Source of the DNA: Siphonodentalium dalli
Taxonomy: Eukaryota; Mollusca; Scaphopoda; Gadilida; Siphonodentaliidae
Length of the DNA stretch: 64,000 nucleotides
Assembly (NCBI GenBank): GCA_032622095.1
Contig: CP136061.1
Location: 127,854,754 to 127,918,753, forward strand
Direction of reading: 5' to 3'
The notes beneath the pieces were generated by a model. That model saw only the letters and a list, made by a program, of their open reading frames with translations. It made no database searches and was not told the origin of the DNA. Both the position numbers and the translations under genes were made by a program. Positions 11,239 to 22,854 of this stretch are shown piece after piece; position 1 is the stretch's first letter, and each line of letters begins with the position of its first letter.

Positions 11239-13928
11239 TAGAGCTGGGCGGTTTTGCGGTTTTTACCGTAAGTTCGGTGTTTCCTCCACCACTAAAAACC
11301 GAACCGAACAATTAGAAGAAAACCGTCATCGGCGATCTTTCTTGGTTGACTACTGACCGTATTTCACCGGTCAGCGGGACGGTCGGAAATTATACTCGCC
11401 GGTCCGCCGGAAGTTATTAATCGACTTCCGTTTCCAAGCGAGACACATGTTGGCGACTCGAAAAAATCAACTCGTCTCGACAACGATGTCATAATTCTCA
11501 TAATGTCGAGTACAAAAAGCAAATGGCTACGATTTTTCAATAAAAAAAATAATAAACTTTCATCTTGTAAATTATGTATCAAAGAAATATCGGCGGAGCA
11601 CGGAAACACGTCAAACTTGCGGTCACATATCCAAAGAAAACACAAAAAAGAATTCGTTGAAACACAAACTGAAATTGAAAGCGAGAGTCAGCTTCAAGTT
11701 GAAAAGACCGCCACTTCTTCTGGGCTTATATGTAGAAAACGGAAATCTGAATCTGTTGTAACTGATAGTAGAGAAACAAAACAAGGAAGAATAACTGGAT
11801 ATTTGGGATCACATGGTATTTGGGATAAGAAAGATGCCAGAAGATTGCAATCAGACAATCTCATAGTACAAATGATTTGTCTAGATTATCAACCTATGTC
11901 AATCGTAGAAGATGAAGGATTCCTCAAGCTTATAAATTATCTTCAGCCGTGTTATAAGCCACCAACAAGACGTGAATTGCGATCAGTTCTCATCCCAGGA
12001 ATGTACCAAACAAAAAAAGCAGAAATTCTCGAGGAGCTAAAGCAAGCAGAATTCTTTGGATTAACTACTGACCATTGGACTTCCAGAGCGAATGACGCAT
12101 ATATGGCCATAACATGCAATTTTCTCAATTCTGATTTTGAACTGAAGGATTATTGTCTCGCCATTACTCATACCCCAGACTCACATACAGCTGTTAATAT
12201 ATCGACGGATTTAACAAATTGTGTTGAAAACTGGATAAGGGACAAAGGGAAAAAATGCAAAGTGTATGTGGTTTCGGATAATGCTTCCAATATGGTCGCT
12301 GCTGCAAAATTATTGCCATCTCATTTCACAACTCTGCGCTGTTTCGCACATACCCTCCAACTTGTAATTAAAGACAGTCTTAAAAAGTTTCCTGCCACTC
12401 AGAAAATAATAGCGAAGTGTAAAACTATTGTGACATATTATCATCATAGTTCTCAAGCCACACATAAACTCAAAGAAATGCAAAGAACAATGGGGTTGAA
12501 GGAACATAAGCTAAAAACAGAGTGCGAAACCCGATGGAACTCGACGTACTATATGATGGAAAGATTAGTACAAGAAAAAGAACCTCTGTCTGCAGTAATT
12601 GCATCCATCGCTAAATTGCCAAATCTTAATGCATTTGAATGGAAAACGGCAGCTGAATATGTCAAGGCATTGAAACCTCTGGAAAATGCAACAACAATGC
12701 TCTCGTCTGCAAAGTTTGCCACCACATCCATGATCATACCAGTTCAGAACACTGTCATAGATGAACTGTCCTGTTCTGTATTGAATGACTTTGGCAAAAC
12801 TGTTACAAGTAACATCAATAGCAGGTGGCCTGACTATGAGAAAAATGCACTATATGCTGTTTCAACATGTATTGATCCCAGATTTAAACTACATGCCTTT
12901 TCATGTGACAATCTTGAAATGTACTGCCAGACAAATGTTGTTAGACCAACTGTTTTCACACTGTAACAAAGACACCAAACTTGTGACCAAAGATAAAGAG
13001 ACATGTTCAGAATCAGAGGAAAATGTTGACTCTGTTGAGGAAGTTCAAATAACTCATGCTACTCCATCTACTTCCTCCACAGTCTCAGTATCAGAAAAGG
13101 GTAAAGAGGAGACAGTTCCTAAGCATGATTTCTGGGCTACGTTAAAAAAAAAAGTGGCGAAGAAAAAGGAGCCAACGAAAGGAGATGAAGATGAACTTAG
13201 AGCAGTGCTACTGTTTGAAACTGACCATTACCTTGAAGAAGATCCCATTGAACCAACAGATTGCCCGTTCAGTTGGTGGCAGAACAATAAAAGACAATAC
13301 AAACATCTTGCAGACTTTGCCAGGTCTCTGTTGTTCATTCCTGGAACATCTGTTCCCAGTGAAAGGATTTTTAGTAAATCAGGCTTAGTTCTGTCAGACA
13401 GAAGATGCAGCTTGAAGCCTATTCACGCAGAAATGCTTGTATTCCTAAATCATAATTTGAGATGTTGATTCCATTTGGAAATTGGAATACAAGCATTTCT
13501 GCACCAATAGGCTTCAATACTCAATAGGCTTCAAGCCTTCAAGCTGCTATTGTTGTCAATTTGTTGAATGAACTTGAATCATCATTCATCATGATATCAA
13601 TGTGAATTATGCGACCCAAATGAAAATATTCATTTAGTTTAAGACTTTAAGTTAATGAACTGCAGTTAAACAGTGTTACAATATATTTTAATTTGTTTTA
13701 AGTTTAAGTTTATTTTTTGTTGTTATTACAGAATCATATTTTTAGTTCTGTTTGCTTTATTTTTACATGATTTTGAATAAATTTAATTATTTTATGAAAA
13801 CAGTTATCAATTCCCATTTGTTCAAGCCTTGTTAGGAAAATTACCGAAATCGAAACCGAACCGAGGTTTTTCTTAGTAAAAAACCGAAATTGAAAACCGA
13901 GCCTGAAAAAAAAAACCGCCCAGCTCTA
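11239..13928 (+). mobile_element. full-length hAT transposon with 8-bp target duplication
   Basis: GTTGATAC at 11231-11238 and 13929-13936 is an exact 8-bp duplication. Termini TAGAGCTGGGCGGTTTT and AAAACCGCCCAGCTCTA are perfect 17-bp inverted repeats, followed by subterminal 'accgaa / ttcggt' motifs on both sides. The 2690-bp element carries one transposase gene (11503-13468) with a single frameshift. Structure and protein agree on the hAT superfamily. Intact ends and target duplication suggest a fairly recent insertion. Confidence 0.95.
11503..13468 (+). pseudogene. hAT-family (ZBED-like) transposase, one frameshift
   Basis: The enzyme would cut and paste hAT elements in the nucleus. The first frame (11503-12966) begins with a BED-type zinc finger near residues 5-48 (C22, C25 and a late H-x4-H before KKEF). 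It then has the catalytic-domain phrases 'GLTTDHWTSRANDAYM', 'VVSDNASNM' and 'LRCFAHTLQLV', typical of ZBED1/4/6-like transposases. The second frame (open to 13468) supplies the C-terminal dimerisation domain: 'FARSLLFIPGTSVPSERIFS', then 'SDRRCSLKP' and 'LVFLNHNL'. The frames switch near 12925-12935 in 'gccagacaaatgttg', so one indel breaks an otherwise complete gene of about 650 codons. An unspliced intron is less likely because no donor/acceptor pair is needed to join the conserved blocks. The start was chosen as the first ATG after the 5' inverted repeat. Confidence 0.9.
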
Positions 13929-13966
13929 GTTGATACAAAAATCGGACTTGGCACTGAAAGGGTTAA

Positions 13967-14540
13967 GCTGGAAACACCAACCACTGATATGTACAATGTA
14001 GTTTCATGCTATGGTGTTCTGCATGCATTAAATCATGTTTAACCATATTAAAGACACATAAGGAAAAATAAAGTCAATGTTTCGGTTCTCAGGCAATTAT
14101 TTTATAAAATGCATGTGGGTGGCCATTTTTTTTATACCGGGACTTTGATGACTATCAAACACCACCTGACACAGCAACTAAGTGGTAACTGTAAGACATT
14201 ACATGAATGATTTCAAACCTTGAAGTTCAAAGCCAGTGATTTAATCATTAATTATAATATTAAAGCTTTAATTTTAATTTGCAAAATGTCTTTAAATTCT
14301 TGTGTCACATCAGATATCCCCCTTCCATTGACATGGGGGTACTCCCTCTAGCTTTTTATTTAAATCTCTCTTATTCACTACTAGTATTTTAGAGGCGAAT
14401 TTATAGGACAGTTTTTCAATATTAACAACTGAAATTCCAATAAATGTATGTAACTGTATCAATGGGGTTAAAGCTATCTAAATACCCCCCTAAATACCCC
14501 CCGTTCGGCCCCAAATTTCAGACTTTGTAACTGCAGTTGA
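13967..14540. other. no gene recognised
   Basis: AT-rich sequence without ORFs or clear repeats. Confidence 0.4.
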
Positions 14541-14675
14541 GCACGACAGAATGGCAAGTACACCGTCACCGTAGCCAAACGTCAACTACAATACATCCGA
14601 ATGGCAAGTACACCATGGCCGAATGGAAAGTACACAGCGGCCGAACGGCAACTACACCATGGCCGAACGGCATAT
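14540..14675. repeat. short minisatellite, unit about 24-28 bp
   Basis: Five or so units of the form 'gaatggcaagtacaccatgg' plus 'ccgaa' occur with variants (aatggaaagtacac, aacggcaactacacc). There is no coding prediction. Confidence 0.7.
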
Positions 14676-15604
14676 ATATATACTGTACATCGCGGTTAGA
14701 TTGCTGACACTGGTATGTATCAGCTTTTTAAAATTTAAAACAGGTATTTTATAAAGTGTAAGTATTTTTAATTCAAGGAATTTTAATTACAATATATAAT
14801 CTCAATTTGGCAGCTATTATGCCTAACCACATTTATCTTTGACCCCAATTTTTCAATGATAATGCAGATTTTAAATAGGATTCTCGGTATCCGATATGAT
14901 TCTCATAATCTTACTTTCAGTTTCAATAGGATTCTCGGAATCTTACTTTCATTTTCAATAGGATTTAATATCAGAATCTGATATAGTTCCCGGAATCTTA
15001 ATTTTACTTTCAATTGAAACCAGAACTTTTATGATGCAGACACAATTCTACAAACAAACAAATAAATATTCAAATTTTAATAAATCATGCAATTAAACAA
15101 AGAAATAAGGAAACATACAAGAAACGTGTGTGAACAGAAGCATGCTAATAGATACAGAAAAGCATGTGTGTAATGAAATTGAAAATTGAAGTTCAAATGT
15201 CTTTGCTCTCGCGATGGTCATCGACAACAACTTTGTATTAAGTTATCCCACAAAATATGTATTTCAAACATATTTTTATTTATAAACCATGCATCATTTT
15301 ATTTTGTTATATATCCATACAGTACTTAGAAAGTAAATAAAACCCCTGGTTGGGTACTTGTGATCCCCATTTCCGAATTCAAGACAATGCCGGTCACGTG
15401 CATGAATCATTGTTACGTTGTAATTTGATATGTACAATGTCAAAGGTAAAGAGAGGCCAATCACGATCAGCAGATGTTTAACCATCCCTTAACGATAGTA
15501 AATTACTATGATTGATCGGAATCATAAATTAGAGTTTTGATGCTGAATTATAGAGTATACTGTTATGTACTATTATAGACAAATGTACATAAAAATAATT
15601 ATTG
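14676..15604. other. mostly featureless; small repeat at 14875-15010
   Basis: 'taggattctcgg', 'aatcttactttca' and 'ttcaatagg' recur three times at about 14876-15010. The rest holds no ORF or recognised element. Confidence 0.4.
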
Positions 15605-15730
15605 GAATTTATGAGTCACTCGCATATATACCGGTATGAGAATGCACTGGCACAGGATCTGTAATGCTGCACCAGCACAGCCTTGGATTAAATGTGAAAA
15701 GGTGACCCGAACATGGAATAGTTGGGTTAA
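15605..15730. mobile_element. right-half fragment of a TTAA MITE of the 1189-1450 family
   Basis: Has 'ctcgcatatataccgg', 'gagaatgcactggcacagg', 'taatgctgcacc' and an end resembling GGGTTAA at 15725-15730, the same order as the right half of the 1189-1450 element read in reverse. The left half is missing. Confidence 0.45.
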
Positions 15731-16019
15731 TAGAGTCCAATTAAGTTTACAATGATAATGTATCAAATTCTACCAACAACACAGCCATCAAGATAAGCCC
15801 ACCACTGCTGACCCATTAATATCAATAATATAGCAGAGCTGTCAAATAATCACTGGCATTGTTTATGCTGAATCTTGGCATCCCTATTAAACCTATAACA
15901 TTTATAATGACCTCAGACCATCTGTAGAGTGATTACTCAGCTGTGCAATGCAGCAAAGATTTTCTGATCTACTATTAATAGCATGTCATGTGTATTGTTG
16001 AAACATTTTTAAACAAGAG
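15731..16019. other. no feature recognised
   Basis: No ORF or repeat identified. Confidence 0.35.
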
Positions 16020-17790
16020 CACGCTGTTGGGGCATGGCATAATACGCCCGTTTCTGGAGTAGAGTGGGGCATGTAGACAGAGCCCATATTCGAACTTGAT
16101 CTGTATACCAAATTTGGTTCAGTTCACTCGATTCAATCTAAAGTTATCATCTAGAAACCGTATATCAGGTAAAATCTAAGTCGAAAAACAGGCATAACTC
16201 AGTCAAAATCATGCGGACGAAACCCATATTCTGATTTTTATACAGTGTCAGAAAATCACTGGGGAAACAAATTTTGAGTCAAAAGAAATCATCAGAAAAA
16301 AGTTGAACTTGTTCTATATAAGAAATCATCGGAAAAAAGTTCATATTATATTTTCATATATAAAGAAATAAATATTCCATATTTGAGAGCAACCAGACAA
16401 CAAGAGCTACGCTGGGCGTGCAAAATACGCCCTACTTATTTCTAAAGAGTGAAATCAGAAGAGTGGCTAATCTTGCATCATCCGGCTGCATCCGGGGGAA
16501 AAAACAGAAAAAAACGGCGTGATCTCGAGATTTAATCCGATAATTTTTGAGAGGCGTGGGTCGGCGGAAACTGGTAAAAAAGGGGCATAACTCTGGTAAA
16601 AATTGGCGGACGGAACTCAAATTTGAACTTGACCTGTGTTTTGGTGGGAGAAAGTAATATACCAAATTATCATCGAATCCGATAAGCTCTAGTAAAGTTA
16701 TCATCCGGACAAAAAATTTCAGGCTGACGAAACCCAAATTCGAACTTGATCTGTCTTTTCTCCTAATAAACCCACATACAAAATTTGATTGAAATCGGTT
16801 CACTCTAACTAAAGTTATCATCCGGACAACAAATTTCAGGGATTTTCTAAGTCAAATTACGTCAAATAAGGGGCATAACTCCGGTGAAAATTGGCGGACG
16901 GAACCCAAATTCGAACTTGAGCTGTCTTTTCTCCTAATAAACCCACATACCAAATTTGATTGAAATCGGTTCACTCTAACTAAAGTTATCATCCGGACAA
17001 CAAATTTCAGGGATTTTCTAAGTCAAATTACGTAAAAAAGGGGCCATAACTCTCGCAAAAATTATCGGATTAAAACGAAATTCGGACTTGAGCTGTATTT
17101 CGATATATGTAATCCACAAAAAAACGGGTTTTGCGTATAAACATTCCAAAATTGAGTTATCATCCGGAAACCAAAAAACATAAGAAAAACTGAATTTTCT
17201 GAGTCGAAAAAGGGGCATAACTCTGCCAAAAATGGTCGGTCAGAACTCAAGTTCGAACTTGACCTGTGTTATGGTGGGAGAAAGTAATATACCAAATTTG
17301 GATTCATTCCGATAAACTATACTAAAGTTATCATCCGGACAACAAATTTCAAGGATTTTCTAAGTCAAAAAACGTCAAATAAGGGGCATAACTCCGGTGA
17401 AAATTGGCGGGCGGAACCCAAATTCGAACTTGAACTTACTTTTCGGCTAATAAAATTTTAATAATTTTGGTTCACTCTAACTAAAGTTATCATCCGGACA
17501 ACAGGTTAACGGACGGACGGACGGCCGGACGCCCGGACGGACGGACAGACGTACACCGGCTATTTTAATAGTCCCCCAAATTTTTTTTCGGGGGACAAAA
17601 AGGGCAAACTCAGTCAAAATCATGCGGATGAAACCCATATTAGAACTTGATCTGTAATTTGGTGTGGTAAACTAACATACCAAATTTGGTTCAGTTCACT
17701 TGATTCAATCTAAAGTTATCATCCGGAAACCAAAAGCGGATGGACGGACGGTACGGCGGACAGACAGGACAGCTAGACAACCCATTTACA
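16020..17790. repeat. tandem mollusc-type repeat (unit about 170-190 bp) with GGACGG tail
   Basis: Repeated blocks share 'aaggggcataactc', 'cggacggaacccaaattcga', 'acttgacctgt', 'caaatttgattgaaatcgg' and 'taaagttatcatccggacaa'. At least six diverged units are visible. The array ends with 'acggacggacggacggcc' and 'tcccccaaattttttttcgg' near 17510-17600, and a second short unit ends with GGACGG at 17730-17780. Open frames on the minus strand (16432-17250) are by-products of the repeat. Bivalve genomes commonly carry this repeat style; the exact family is unknown to me. Confidence 0.75.
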
Positions 17791-17897
17791 TAATACAACT
17801 GTTTTTTCAAACGGGCATATCAAAATTAGATACCATAGCTTTCTTTATGTGCACATTGGCATAAGAGACATAAGAAAATGATAAAAGCCATATTAAT

Positions 17898-19106
17898 TAG
17901 GGGTGCCACGATAAATCGTATAAACGATGAACCGTTGATAAAGCCGATTGAAATCGGTTCACTCTAACTAAAGTTATCATCCGGACAACAAATTTCAGGG
18001 ATTTTCTAAGTCAAATTACGTAAAAAAGGGGCCATAACTCTCGCAAAAATTATCGGATTAAAACGAAATTCGGACTTGAGCTGTATTTCGATATATGTAA
18101 TCCACAAAAAAACGGGTTTTGCGTATAAACATTCCAAAATTGAGTTATCATCCGGAAACCAAAAAACATAAGAAAAACTGAATTTTCTGAGTCGAAAAAG
18201 GGGCATAACTCTGCCAAAAATGTTCGGTCAGAACTCAAGTTCGAACTTGACCTGTGTTATGGTGGGAGAAAGTAATATACCAAATTTGGATTCATTCCGA
18301 TAAACTATACTAAAGTTATTTCGGATGTCGGAAAGTGCTGGGTATTATTGAATACAGTGTTTTACACGTTTAATCTACAACGGAAGTGTTAACAACCTTT
18401 GATCGTGCATCAAAGAGATTCCGATATCATGAGTACTAATATATGTTGCAAACATTGGGCAGTTCATTTGATGATACGGCATGTTTACTCTTTGGGTCGT
18501 TGTATATTCTACAAATTGGCGGCACTGCGCTTTGAACTTGTGGCAACGTCATTGTATATTTCTACAAGAAAGATGGCACAATGTCTTTGAAATGTGCCGA
18601 CTGTCACCATGTTCTGAATGCACTCGCCCTTGAATTTGATTGGACCAATTGGGAAATGCTTGACATTTTCTCGAAACCAGGGAACCTACGGCATTTTAAT
18701 CAGCGATGTTCTCCGCGATGTCATTTGCGAGTAAACTTCGTTTGCATGAATATACTTAGGTGTTACTAGTACAGACTATCACTTATCGTGTGGTGACTGC
18801 TGAATGAAACTCACTATTATCAATAACTTAACTTGTTCCGAGTCCTGAAATTTCGAACTCACATTTATTATAACCATAACATTGCAGAGAAATGTGCTGG
18901 TAATGAATACATTGTGCTCATTAGTCATTACCGGTGGTTTATGGTGCACATTATTACGTAAAAATTACATCAGCCGAGTTTTTTAACCAACACCCAGCCA
19001 ATATGCCATATTACGGAATTCTTCGACTGTTAATATTAAGTACAATTATAATCGATTATTGACGACCGATTATCGATTATCAAAATCAATAATCGTGGCA
19101 CCTCTA
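17898..19106. mobile_element. hAT-type non-autonomous element with 8-bp target duplication and captured repeat
   Basis: ATATTAAT at 17890-17897 and 19107-19114 is an exact 8-bp duplication. Ends are TAGGGGTGCCACGATAAATC and the inverted 'aataatcgtggcacctcta', with subterminal 'aacgatgaaccg / aatcgattatcg' motifs. The 1209-bp element has no transposase. Positions 17946-18319 are a copy of 16958-17331 in the neighbouring tandem repeat, with only about one difference seen over 374 bp. The remainder (18320-19050) is unique, with no recognised domain. Confidence 0.85.
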
Positions 19107-19189
19107 ATATTAATAGTGATGTAGTCCAAAGGCATGGGATAGAATTGGTGAATTGAGTTTAAATAGCTCCAAACAAATATACCAGTACA

Positions 19190-19544
19190 TAACAGGTACA
19201 TAACACAAGATTTTGGACCGATTTAAACCAAATTTGGTGTGGTGACTCGAGGTACCCTTGGCGACATTATAATGGTGTTAGTTTTTCAAATTTTGCTAAC
19301 TTAAAAAACAAGACAGTCAAAGACTGTGGGGTCGCTCACCAGACTGCAAAGACTGATGAGACTGGGACTCTGGAGACCACAATAGTCAGAACTTTTCATA
19401 AGCACTTTGAAAAAAGTAGATCTAAACACGATATGTGGCTAGAGAGGCTTCAGTAGTGTACAGTGGGTAATGTCAAGTTGAATATCTATAGCCTGGTCCC
19501 ACCCTATTTAACCTGGTGACCACATCTGAATAAATTTCAATACC
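19190..19544. repeat. dispersed repeat split by the next element; resumes at 20690
   Basis: Contains 'accaaatttggtgtggtgac', 'aagacagtcaaagactgtgg' and 'tgaataaatttcaatacc' phrases. The text continues at 20690 with 'aaagaacccttcatactaaa', showing that the hAT-like element at 19551-20681 interrupted it. Confidence 0.55.
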
Positions 19545-19550
19545 AGACAC

Positions 19551-20681
19551 CAGGCCTGGAAATCTCAAGGCGGGCTGCCCGCCTACAGCCCGCCTAGAAT
19601 TTTCCAAGGCGGGCTTTTTATAGCCCGCCTCGTCTACGATATAGGACATTTATTATTTAGTTATTTTATTGTGTTTAATGAGTAAAATACTGCATCGAAA
19701 TCGTAATTATATTGTACAGTGTGGGGACTGTGCGCATGTGTGACCTGACGGTAAAGTCAAATGGGAATTATAGCGGAATCAGTAAATTCCGGAACGAACT
19801 GTTTCGTAAATCTGATATTTTGATCGATTCTCACACATTTTATGACCAAAATAAATTATTTCTCTTCATAAGATTGAGCTTACAATATATTTCACTGGAT
19901 AAAATGAACACATGTTTGTGGACAGTGAGAACCAAATGTCACTGTCCCAATTAAGTTCAACCTTTCGTTCCGTTTCCGGTTCCTATCAGTGAAAATTGTA
20001 TTTAGCTTGCAGCCGTCTTTTATCGCTTCGATTGACAATATTTTAATATAATTAGCTAAATGTATCCACGTATTCTAGTTTACACTGTTATTCAATTATT
20101 AAAGTTCAGAAACTATTTTCTATGTCCCCAATTGCAAACACCCAGTAAATATATAGATATCAAGCAAGCAAGCAGCAGTCTGTGATCGGCAATGGAATAT
20201 GGATTACATTGAGAGAAAAAACAGTCAATATTCAAGTGCAAATATACTGGATTAAATATTGTTCTTGATTGTGTATATTATGTAAAATTACACTTTCATG
20301 GATAATGCTTTTAACGTGGACAAACTCACCCAATTCCGTTGCATGGGTTGGACACCGACTGACAAATTGTTGAGTACACTCTTACATTTTGTTTCTTGTT
20401 CATATAAATTATCATAACATATAAAACATAGTTAAATATTCACCATACCATAATTACTGTGGGGGATTTTGACATTCACAACTCTGTGGACACTTTGTTT
20501 CCACATAAAAAAATTTAATTTAGATGGAGTTATACAACATCAAAAATAGACAAACTAACGGCAGTAGTAACTCAGATAAAATAAATCATAACTTTAAAAG
20601 TTGAGGAGGGCTATAGCCCTCCTAGGCATATCTAGGAGGGCTATTAATAGCCCTCCTGGATTTTCTAGATCGCCAGCCCTG
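19551..20681. mobile_element. hAT-type non-autonomous element, CAGGCCTGG family, copy 1
   Basis: AGACACCA occurs at 19545-19552 and at 20682-20689; the left copy overlaps the CAG end by two bases. Left end CAGGCCTGGAAATCTCAAGG, right end CCAGCCCTG. Subterminal hairpins are built of 'ggcgggct / agcccgcc' (left) and 'aggagggctat / atagccctcct' (right). No transposase ORF. A second, inverted copy lies at about 25950-27441: both share 'aattccggaacgaactgttt'-type sequence and 'gggggattttgacattcaca' (reverse-complemented in copy 2). Confidence 0.75.
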
Positions 20682-20689
20682 AGACACCA

Positions 20690-21365
20690 AAGAACCCTTC
20701 ATACTAAATATCAGCAAAATAGACCTGTTAACATTTGTGGCGATTTCGGTCGAACAGTTTAACCCGCAGAAGAAAATGTGGACTGTTACGGGTTGAAAAA
20801 TCAAATCTACAGCCTCATTGCCTCCACCCAGGCAGCTTAGAAATCAATAGGAATCTATATATTATTATACCAGTATCAAACAGCATACATACAGGTAGGG
20901 TGGGTGGTTGAGAGTTAAATCTCTTATCTCTGCCCTTATTTGAACAAATGTGAATCCCCATCTATGAGATCTATTCATCTAGAAATTTCAAACAGTAGAT
21001 TTTAAGAGTTGAAGAAAACTGATTTTCCTCAAAAGTTTCCTAAAAATGACCTCACGTGTACAAATCTGAACCCCACTCACCCAAGGACCCTCCATACCAA
21101 AAGCTAAATAGGCCTGATGGTTTCTGAAGAATTACTATGGAGGGAAAGAGTTATGGCCCTGGCTTCTCACCTGTATGACCTGATGAACTCATTTGAACAA
21201 ATCTGAATGTGAGTCAAAATATATAAACCATTTCGGTCTTTAATATGTATGTGGAGAAGTCAAAATTGATGGACGGATGGAAACATCCCAACAGAGGGAT
21301 GGACGGGAGGACATACTGACAGACAAATTCAATCCAATATACCCTCCCCCCCCCCCCCAAGTTTT
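20690..21365. repeat. mollusc-type dispersed repeat with GGACGG tail
   Basis: Repeated phrases 'ccaaggaccctccatacc', 'taaataggcctgatgg', 'atttgaacaaatctgaa' and 'gagttatggccctggc' recur here and at 22290-22815. The block ends with 'ggacggatggaaac', 'gggatggacgggagg' and a C10 tract at about 21349. It is a non-coding interspersed repeat. Confidence 0.6.
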
Positions 21366-21448
21366 CTTTGCAAATCAGGGTATAATGAGTACAACTGGAT
21401 AGGTGGTGGTTAAGAATATAATAGTGGAACAGCCAAGCCTGAATATAG

Positions 21449-21857
21449 TGTCTGACTTTTGCAGAATGAGGTCACTAAAGGGTGAATTTAGTGCTGCAAT
21501 CCTGTAAGGTGGGCTAGCATCACCAAATTCACCCTCTGTGGACCTCATTATGCTTAGGCCTCAACTGCCATGGGAGACATAGGAACAGATTGAAGTTGTC
21601 CAGTTAATTGGTGATGTGCACCCATTGGGCACTTTAATTATCAATTTTATCTTCTGACAGCAAATTAGATAATATAGAAACTGAACAGAAGGGAAAAAGT
21701 AAGTAGAAATGTCAATTTAAGACCTGTATACTTCCCTGAAGATGAGGCCTAAGCAGAATGAGGTCCCTGGAAAGTGTATTTGGTGATGCTAGCCTACTGT
21801 GCAGAGTAGCATCACTAAATTCACCCTCTGGGGACCTCATTCTGCAAATGTCAGACA
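21449..21857. mobile_element. inverted-repeat MITE with CAGAATGAGGTC ends, copy 1
   Basis: Left end TGTCTGACTTTTGCAGAATG (then 'aggtcactaaagggtgaa'), right end 'cattctgcaaatgtcagaca'. An internal inverted pair, 'gctagcatcaccaaattcac' and 'gtgatgctagcctac', together with 'ttaggcctcaac / gatgaggcctaa', gives a nested fold. A shorter relative is at 61143-61442. Confidence 0.7.
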
Positions 21858-22289
21858 TACAGCATTTTGTTTTGATATGATATGTTAATGATACACACAG
21901 AGCATGACTGTTTACACCTACCTGTCAGCCAGCTAGATACATCTGAATTGATGACTGTTATTAACTCTTTCTGTCTGGGGCTAATACCATACTTTATGGA
22001 TGTTACAAGGTGTCAGTTTTTCTAATTAATTTTTTCTTGACTGCAGTGGGTGCAGGGCGGCTCAGATTGGGGGGGGGGGGGGTGGTAGTGGGGACAGGGG
22101 TGTAGAGGGGTGAGGAGGGAAAGGGGTGGAATGGGGTGTTTTGTGTCTAAAAAAATACAAAAAATCAGGGGTTAAAATGAAAAAAATATTTTTGTATTGG
22201 TTCATTTTGAATTGTGATTTGTTTTTTGAATTGAGCAAGGATTTAAATTTAACAATATTTAAAAAAAAGATTTTTTTTTTTTTTTTTAA
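21858..22289. other. no gene; G-rich and T-rich low complexity
   Basis: G14 and GGGG-rich stretch at about 22068-22140 and T/A tracts at 22220-22285. No element borders were found. Confidence 0.45.
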
Positions 22290-22815
22290 GTTATGTTCCT
22301 GACACGGCCCCTATTTGACACACTGACCCCATTTGAACAAATCTGAACCCCAGTCACACAAGGACCCACCATACAAAATATTAGCTAAATCGGCCTGATG
22401 ATTATGGAGAAGTCATTCTAATAATTACTAGGGAGAATAGAGTTATGTCCCTGATTCTGCCCCTATTTGACCCAGTGACCCCATTTGAACAAATCTGACC
22501 CCCAGTCACTCAAGGACCTTCCATACCAAATATAAGCTAAATAGGCCTGATGGTTCTTGAAAAGAAGTTGTTTTAAGAATTACTATGGCGGGAAAGAGTT
22601 ATGGCCCTAGCTTCGCAACTATTTGACTCAGTGACCTTATTTTAATAAATCTGAGTCTGAGTCAAGCAGGGAACATCCACACCAAATATGAACTCATTTG
22701 GCCTTATGATACTGGAGAAGATGATTGTTGACGGACGGACGGACGGACGGACAGACGACGGACGAGGAGTGATGACTATAGCTCCACCGGAGACTTCGTC
22801 TCAGGTGAGCTAATA
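22290..22815. repeat. mollusc-type dispersed repeat, tandem units, GGACGG tail
   Basis: Three units of 'cccatttgaacaaatctga' with 'ctcaaggaccttccatacca' and 'aataggcctgatggtt'. The 3' end is 'ggacggacggacggacgga', then 'ctatagctccaccggagac' and 'tcaggtgagctaataaaa'. Same family as 20690-21365. Confidence 0.65.
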
Positions 22816-22854
22816 AAAAAAAATTGAATTGAGCAAGAATTTCTTTTTAATTAT

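Larger units (their letters stand above)
9790..13966. mobile_element. TTAA-flanked palindromic MITE hosting two nested insertions
   Basis: The outer tips are TTAACCCTTTCAGTGCCAAG at 9790 and its inverted copy CTTGGCACTGAAAGGGTTAA ending at 13966. Removing the inserts at 9868-11129 and 11239-13928 with one copy of each target duplication leaves about 214 bp. That remainder is a near-perfect hairpin centred on 'ggaaagggctcttagagctctttcc' near 11150-11174. 'caatatttccttgatcattt' (9829-9848) faces 'aaatgatcaaggaaatatgg' (11211-11230). It is non-coding by itself. Confidence 0.9.

Noticed and set aside
17018-18238. Identical 66-codon minus-strand frames at 17018 and 18006, suggesting a conserved small gene
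   Set aside because: Both lie in the 374-bp repeat block duplicated in the hAT-type element; DNA identity, not protein conservation, explains the match.
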